Of a stretch of 8,514 nt of DNA, positions 5,994 through 8,514 are shown one piece after another (position 1 is the stretch's first letter; the number at the start of each line of letters is the position of its first letter). Below the pieces are notes generated by a model, which did no database searches, was not told where the DNA came from, and saw nothing but the letters and a program-made list of their open reading frames with translations. The stretch spans positions 1 to 8,514 of the forward strand of contig JAQGMD010000214.1 of NCBI GenBank assembly GCA_028292565.1. Reading direction: 5' to 3'. The translations under genes were made by a program, and so were the position numbers. The DNA comes from Burkholderia sp. GTDB lineage: Bacteria > Pseudomonadota > Gammaproteobacteria > Burkholderiales > Burkholderiaceae.

Positions 5994-7610
5994 ATGAACC
6001 CATCCCTTCCGAACTCGATTGAAGAACGAATCTATGTGTTGCGAACACGCTGGGAACGTTATACCGCCGAAGGACTGTTCGAGCAGTTCATCGAGTTTGC
6101 GGTAGCGGTCGACAGCCTCGCTGAATATTTCAATCGCCTGCGCCTGCCCGGCCTGGTGCGCCTGTGCGAAGGGCTTGAGAACGCAGCACTCGCGAAACTA
6201 GGCGACCAGCATTCCCATCCCATCTCCCAGCAGGACATCGGCTCGCTGCAACGCCAGATGGATTCGCTGTTGGGCTCGGTCGAATCGTTGCGGCGGCCAC
6301 ATCCTGAACGGCGCGCCGATGAACCGGTTGCGTCGATGGCGGATTTCGACTGGATCAAGCCGCGTTCGGTGTGGATGATCGCAGCAGCTGAAAAGCGCGA
6401 CATGGCCGACGCACTGCGGCGCCAGTTGCAGTTTTTCGGATTCAATGTGTTTGAAATCCACTGGGGGAGTGAAGAGCTGCCCGAGGACATGCCGCTGGCC
6501 GTGCTCTTCATTCCAGGCGAAGGCAACACCAAGCCGGAAGAATTCGCCTGCATATCCGCCATCCGTACGATGTGCCCGGCGAGCCAGTTGTTCTATCTCG
6601 GCGCGGAGTCGGCGATGGACCCGATCGTCGCGTTGATGCGCGCCGGCATCGATGTCGCGATTCCCGCTGACGAGCAACCGTCGATGGTGCTGAACTGCGT
6701 GCTCGACCTGGTCCAGACCAATGAACAGGACCAGTACCGCGTGCTGGTGGTGGAGGACTCCCGCGTGGCCGTGGCACTGATCCAGCGCACACTCGCGCAG
6801 CATGCGATCGACACCTGCGCCATCAGCGACCCGGGCAAGCTACTGGAAGCACTCGAGTCCTATCGCCCCGACCTGGTGCTGATGGATATGTACATGCCTC
6901 GTTTCAATGGCGTGGAAGCGACCCGCGTGCTCCGGCAGATGACCGCTTACAGTTCGCTGCCGATCGTCTATCTGTCGGGCGAGTCGAAGGTCGGCATGCA
7001 GGTGGAGGCGTTGCGCCTCGGCGGCGACCAGTTCCTGATGAAGCCGTTCAATCCGGTGCTGCTGGCGGCGGTGGTAAAGACCAGGATCGAGCGATTCCGT
7101 GAAACCCGGCGCTCGACGCGCCTCGACGGTCTGACCGGCCTGTTCAATCACACCGCCGCAAAATCAAGGCTGAGCGCCATGGTCGCCGAACGAGGCACGA
7201 ACGGCATGCTGGCAGTCGCCATGATCGACATCGACCACTTCAAATCGATCAACGACACTTACGGCCATCCGGTCGGCGATCAGGTGATACGAGGACTGGC
7301 ATGGCTGCTCAAGGGACGCCTGCGTTCGATCGACCTGATTGGCCGCTACGGCGGTGAAGAGTTCCTGGTGGCGCTGCCTGACGTGAGCCTGGAGCAGGCG
7401 AGATCCGTCATCGATCGCATTCGCGCCGATTTTTCGGCTCTGCCGCACGCCCATCCGGGTGGCGCGCTGTTCGCAACCTTCAGCGCTGGTCTTGCTGGCT
7501 ATCCCGACATCGACACTGCTGCCGCGCTCACAGAAGCCGCCGACGAGGCGCTGATGGAGGCGAAGCGGCAGGGGCGCAATCGGGTGGAAAAGTCGCTACG
7601 CGGCAGGTGA
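5994..7610 (+). CDS. Response-regulator diguanylate cyclase (pseudo-REC, REC, GGDEF)
   Basis: This is a cytoplasmic enzyme predicted to make cyclic di-GMP from two GTP under phosphorylation control. From ATG 5994 it has 538 residues. Residues 1-90 form a helical segment resembling a degenerate HPt fold but without a clear phospho-histidine motif. About 125-240 is a receiver-like domain lacking the acidic pocket and acceptor aspartate. About 249-370 is a complete receiver with E254/D255, phospho-acceptor D298 in VLMDMYMP, S328 and K350. The GGDEF domain follows, with DGLTGLFNH, DIDHFKSINDTYGH and the active GGEEF at 453-457. RSID at 444-447, five residues before GGEEF, is an intact product-inhibition I-site. 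There is no EAL domain. The layout recalls PleD with the receiver order reversed. The start is uncertain: no strong ribosome site precedes 5994, and a 12-codon frame from ATG 5984 overlaps it. Confidence 0.93.
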   Translation: MNPSLPNSIEERIYVLRTRWERYTAEGLFEQFIEFAVAVDSLAEYFNRLRLPGLVRLCEGLENAALAKLGDQHSHPISQQDIGSLQRQMDSLLGSVESLRRPHPERRADEPVASMADFDWIKPRSVWMIAAAEKRDMADALRRQLQFFGFNVFEIHWGSEELPEDMPLAVLFIPGEGNTKPEEFACISAIRTMCPASQLFYLGAESAMDPIVALMRAGIDVAIPADEQPSMVLNCVLDLVQTNEQDQYRVLVVEDSRVAVALIQRTLAQHAIDTCAISDPGKLLEALESYRPDLVLMDMYMPRFNGVEATRVLRQMTAYSSLPIVYLSGESKVGMQVEALRLGGDQFLMKPFNPVLLAAVVKTRIERFRETRRSTRLDGLTGLFNHTAAKSRLSAMVAERGTNGMLAVAMIDIDHFKSINDTYGHPVGDQVIRGLAWLLKGRLRSIDLIGRYGGEEFLVALPDVSLEQARSVIDRIRADFSALPHAHPGGALFATFSAGLAGYPDIDTAAALTEAADEALMEAKRQGRNRVEKSLRGR

Positions 7611-7625
7611 GAGAAAGGCGATCGT

Positions 7626-7883
7626 ATGCCGGACTTTTTCGTCAATGCGTTCTGGATCACCGCCGCCTTCCTGATCGGGCACGTGGTGCTGCGCGCGCTG
7701 TTATCGGCTGCGGCACTCGGCGTGCGCCGCCTCTTGCACGCCGATCATCCGGCACGTAAGGCGTTACTGGCATACGCCATGGTTTCGCCGCTAAAACCAG
7801 TCTCCTTCCTGAAGTCGCCGGAACACTTCCTGGTTTATGGATTCGTGTCGGTGCTGCTGTTGCTGACGTTGAGCGGGGCATAA
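7626..7883 (+). CDS. Small two-helix membrane protein of unknown function
   Basis: I do not recognise a family. The 85 residues contain two likely membrane helices, about 8-32 (WITAAFLIGHVVLRALLSAAALGV) and 66-84 (FLVYGFVSVLLLLTLSG). They are joined by a basic loop with RRLLHADHPARKALLAY and two LKPVSFLKSPEHF-type segments, so the loop is probably cytoplasmic and both ends periplasmic. The ATG at 7626 has GAGAAAGG upstream at good spacing and lies only 15 bases after the cyclase stop, so co-transcription is likely. The next gene begins three bases after its stop. It may be an accessory protein of the cyclase or of the exported protein downstream; nothing in the sequence decides this. Confidence 0.7.
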   Translation: MPDFFVNAFWITAAFLIGHVVLRALLSAAALGVRRLLHADHPARKALLAYAMVSPLKPVSFLKSPEHFLVYGFVSVLLLLTLSGA

Positions 7884-7886
7884 CGG

Positions 7887-8393
7887 GTGACGTCCCTATC
7901 CGAAGCGATTACCACCGTATTCCTGATCGCTTTTATGGTCTCGTCGTCGTTCGGCGAAGACAGCAAGCCACCCGTAATGCAGATCAAGTCCGTACTGAAA
8001 TCGTACGCGAGTACGCTCGGATGCGTGGTGCGCATGGAAGATGACAATATTCTGTCATTCGATATCGACGGTGACGGCAAGAAGGAATTTGTGGTCCTGT
8101 TCAGCCTCGATCCCGGCTGCTCAGGCGGCACCGCAACACACCGATCGGTATTCGCTGTACTCGAACGTGAACCGCACGCGCAGGTATTCGTGCGGCCGCA
8201 GCAGTCCTTTCCCGCAGCGCCGCTGGAAGGCTTTGTCCAGAACATCGACCGCATCTTTGTCAAGGACGGGGAGCTCTGGTACGTGGGGAAGGACTTCGAC
8301 TGGAGCAATGACGCGCGTTGCTGTCCCTCGGTGCCGGTGAAGGCGCCGTTTTATTTCAGGGACGGTGCCTGGGTGGACTCGCGCGGGCCTTAG
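7887..8393 (+). CDS. Exported protein with DxDxDG loop and CCPS motif, unknown function
   Basis: The 168-residue product begins with a GTG at 7887, three bases after the previous stop; an in-frame TAA just upstream excludes a longer form. Residues 1-23 look like a signal peptide (ITTVFLIAFMVSSSFG, then ED), with no lipobox cysteine. The mature part contains FDIDGDGKKEFVVLF at 58-72, a calcium-loop-like DxDxDG pattern as in FG-GAP or VCBS repeats. It also has four cysteines (C46, C78, C145, C146), with the adjacent pair in NDARCCPSVP. The CCPS motif followed by an aromatic-rich strand (APFYFRDGAWV) resembles that of small secreted proteins such as the LppP/LprE type, by recollection only. With four cysteines and periplasmic export, two disulfides are possible. 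Function unknown. Confidence 0.72.
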   Translation: MTSLSEAITTVFLIAFMVSSSFGEDSKPPVMQIKSVLKSYASTLGCVVRMEDDNILSFDIDGDGKKEFVVLFSLDPGCSGGTATHRSVFAVLEREPHAQVFVRPQQSFPAAPLEGFVQNIDRIFVKDGELWYVGKDFDWSNDARCCPSVPVKAPFYFRDGAWVDSRGP

Positions 8394-8399
8394 GCACCG
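8363..8399 (+). terminator. Possible hairpin spanning the stop of the exported protein gene
   Basis: CGGTGCCT (8363-8370) and AGGCACCG (8392-8399) form an 8-bp perfect inverted repeat with a 21-base GC-rich loop, including the TAG stop at 8391-8393. It sits at the end of the three-gene group. No T run follows, so factor-independent termination is doubtful. Confidence 0.3.
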
Positions 8400-8439
8400 C
8401 GCAGGGATAAGTTGGGCAATTTGGCGGCCGTCGCGGGAT

Positions 8440-8514
8440 GCGGTGCAAGGCGTGAGGAGGAGCCATAGCGAGCTATGGCGACGACGAGCAACGCAGCAAC
8501 GCGCTCGCTAGAGC
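8440..8514. repeat. Palindromic intergenic repeat at the right edge
   Basis: GCCATAGC (8462-8469) and GCTATGGC (8472-8479) form a perfect 8-bp inverted repeat around GA. The flanks are purine-rich on the left (GGCGTGAGGAGGA) and carry GACGACGAG, then GCAACGCAGCAACGC with a short direct repeat, on the right. I recall similar sequence in intergenic regions of other betaproteobacteria, so it is probably a dispersed REP-like element. It runs to or beyond the window edge. No coding frame is supported here. Confidence 0.5.

Noticed and set aside
1..8514. CRISPR array, tRNA, rRNA or insertion sequence
   Set aside because: No regularly spaced repeats, cloverleaf-type genes, transposase frames or terminal inverted repeats of an insertion sequence were seen.

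Overview
The window looks like chromosomal DNA of a betaproteobacterium, most likely Burkholderiales. The reasons are a Bug/TctC-type periplasmic binding protein, a DctPQM-type TRAP transporter, moderately high GC by eye, and short intergenic palindromes of the kind common in that order. The genus cannot be fixed from the sequence.

Region 1 (1-188) has no gene I can support. It holds a GC-rich hairpin just after the stop of the first gene.

Region 2 (189-5593) is an uptake and oxidation cassette for an organic acid. On the minus strand, in transcription order, are dctP (periplasmic binding protein), dctQ (small membrane subunit), dctM (large membrane subunit, with an apparent extra membrane segment pair) and a tctC/Bug binding protein that has no tctAB partners here. 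dctQ and dctM overlap as TAATG, and a strong hairpin separates dctP from dctQ. Divergently on the plus strand is a hydroxycarboxylate dehydrogenase closely resembling E. coli YbiC/HcxB. The 228-base divergent spacer carries two identical 13-base copies of a TGGT-N3-ACCA operator, one just downstream of the likely -10 on each side. This fits the FadR-type GntR operator pattern. The simplest reading is that one regulator, encoded elsewhere, represses both transporter and enzyme until a 2-hydroxy or 2-oxo acid appears. The substrate is not determined.

Region 3 (5594-5993) has no convincing gene. It holds a second copy of the GC-rich hairpin, two direct copies and one inverted copy of CCAACATCAC, and a palindromic repeat.

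Region 4 (5994-8393, plus strand) is a tight three-gene group. It starts with a diguanylate cyclase (helical N-terminus, degenerate receiver, intact receiver, GGEEF domain with an inhibitory I-site). Next come an 85-residue two-helix membrane protein and a 168-residue exported protein with a DxDxDG loop and a CCPS motif. The last two are not recognised families. The window ends (8394-8514) in another palindromic intergenic repeat.

Nothing here is clearly a new system. The best leads are the twin operators, the mixed TRAP plus orphan TctC transporter arrangement, and the uncharacterised gene pair downstream of the cyclase.
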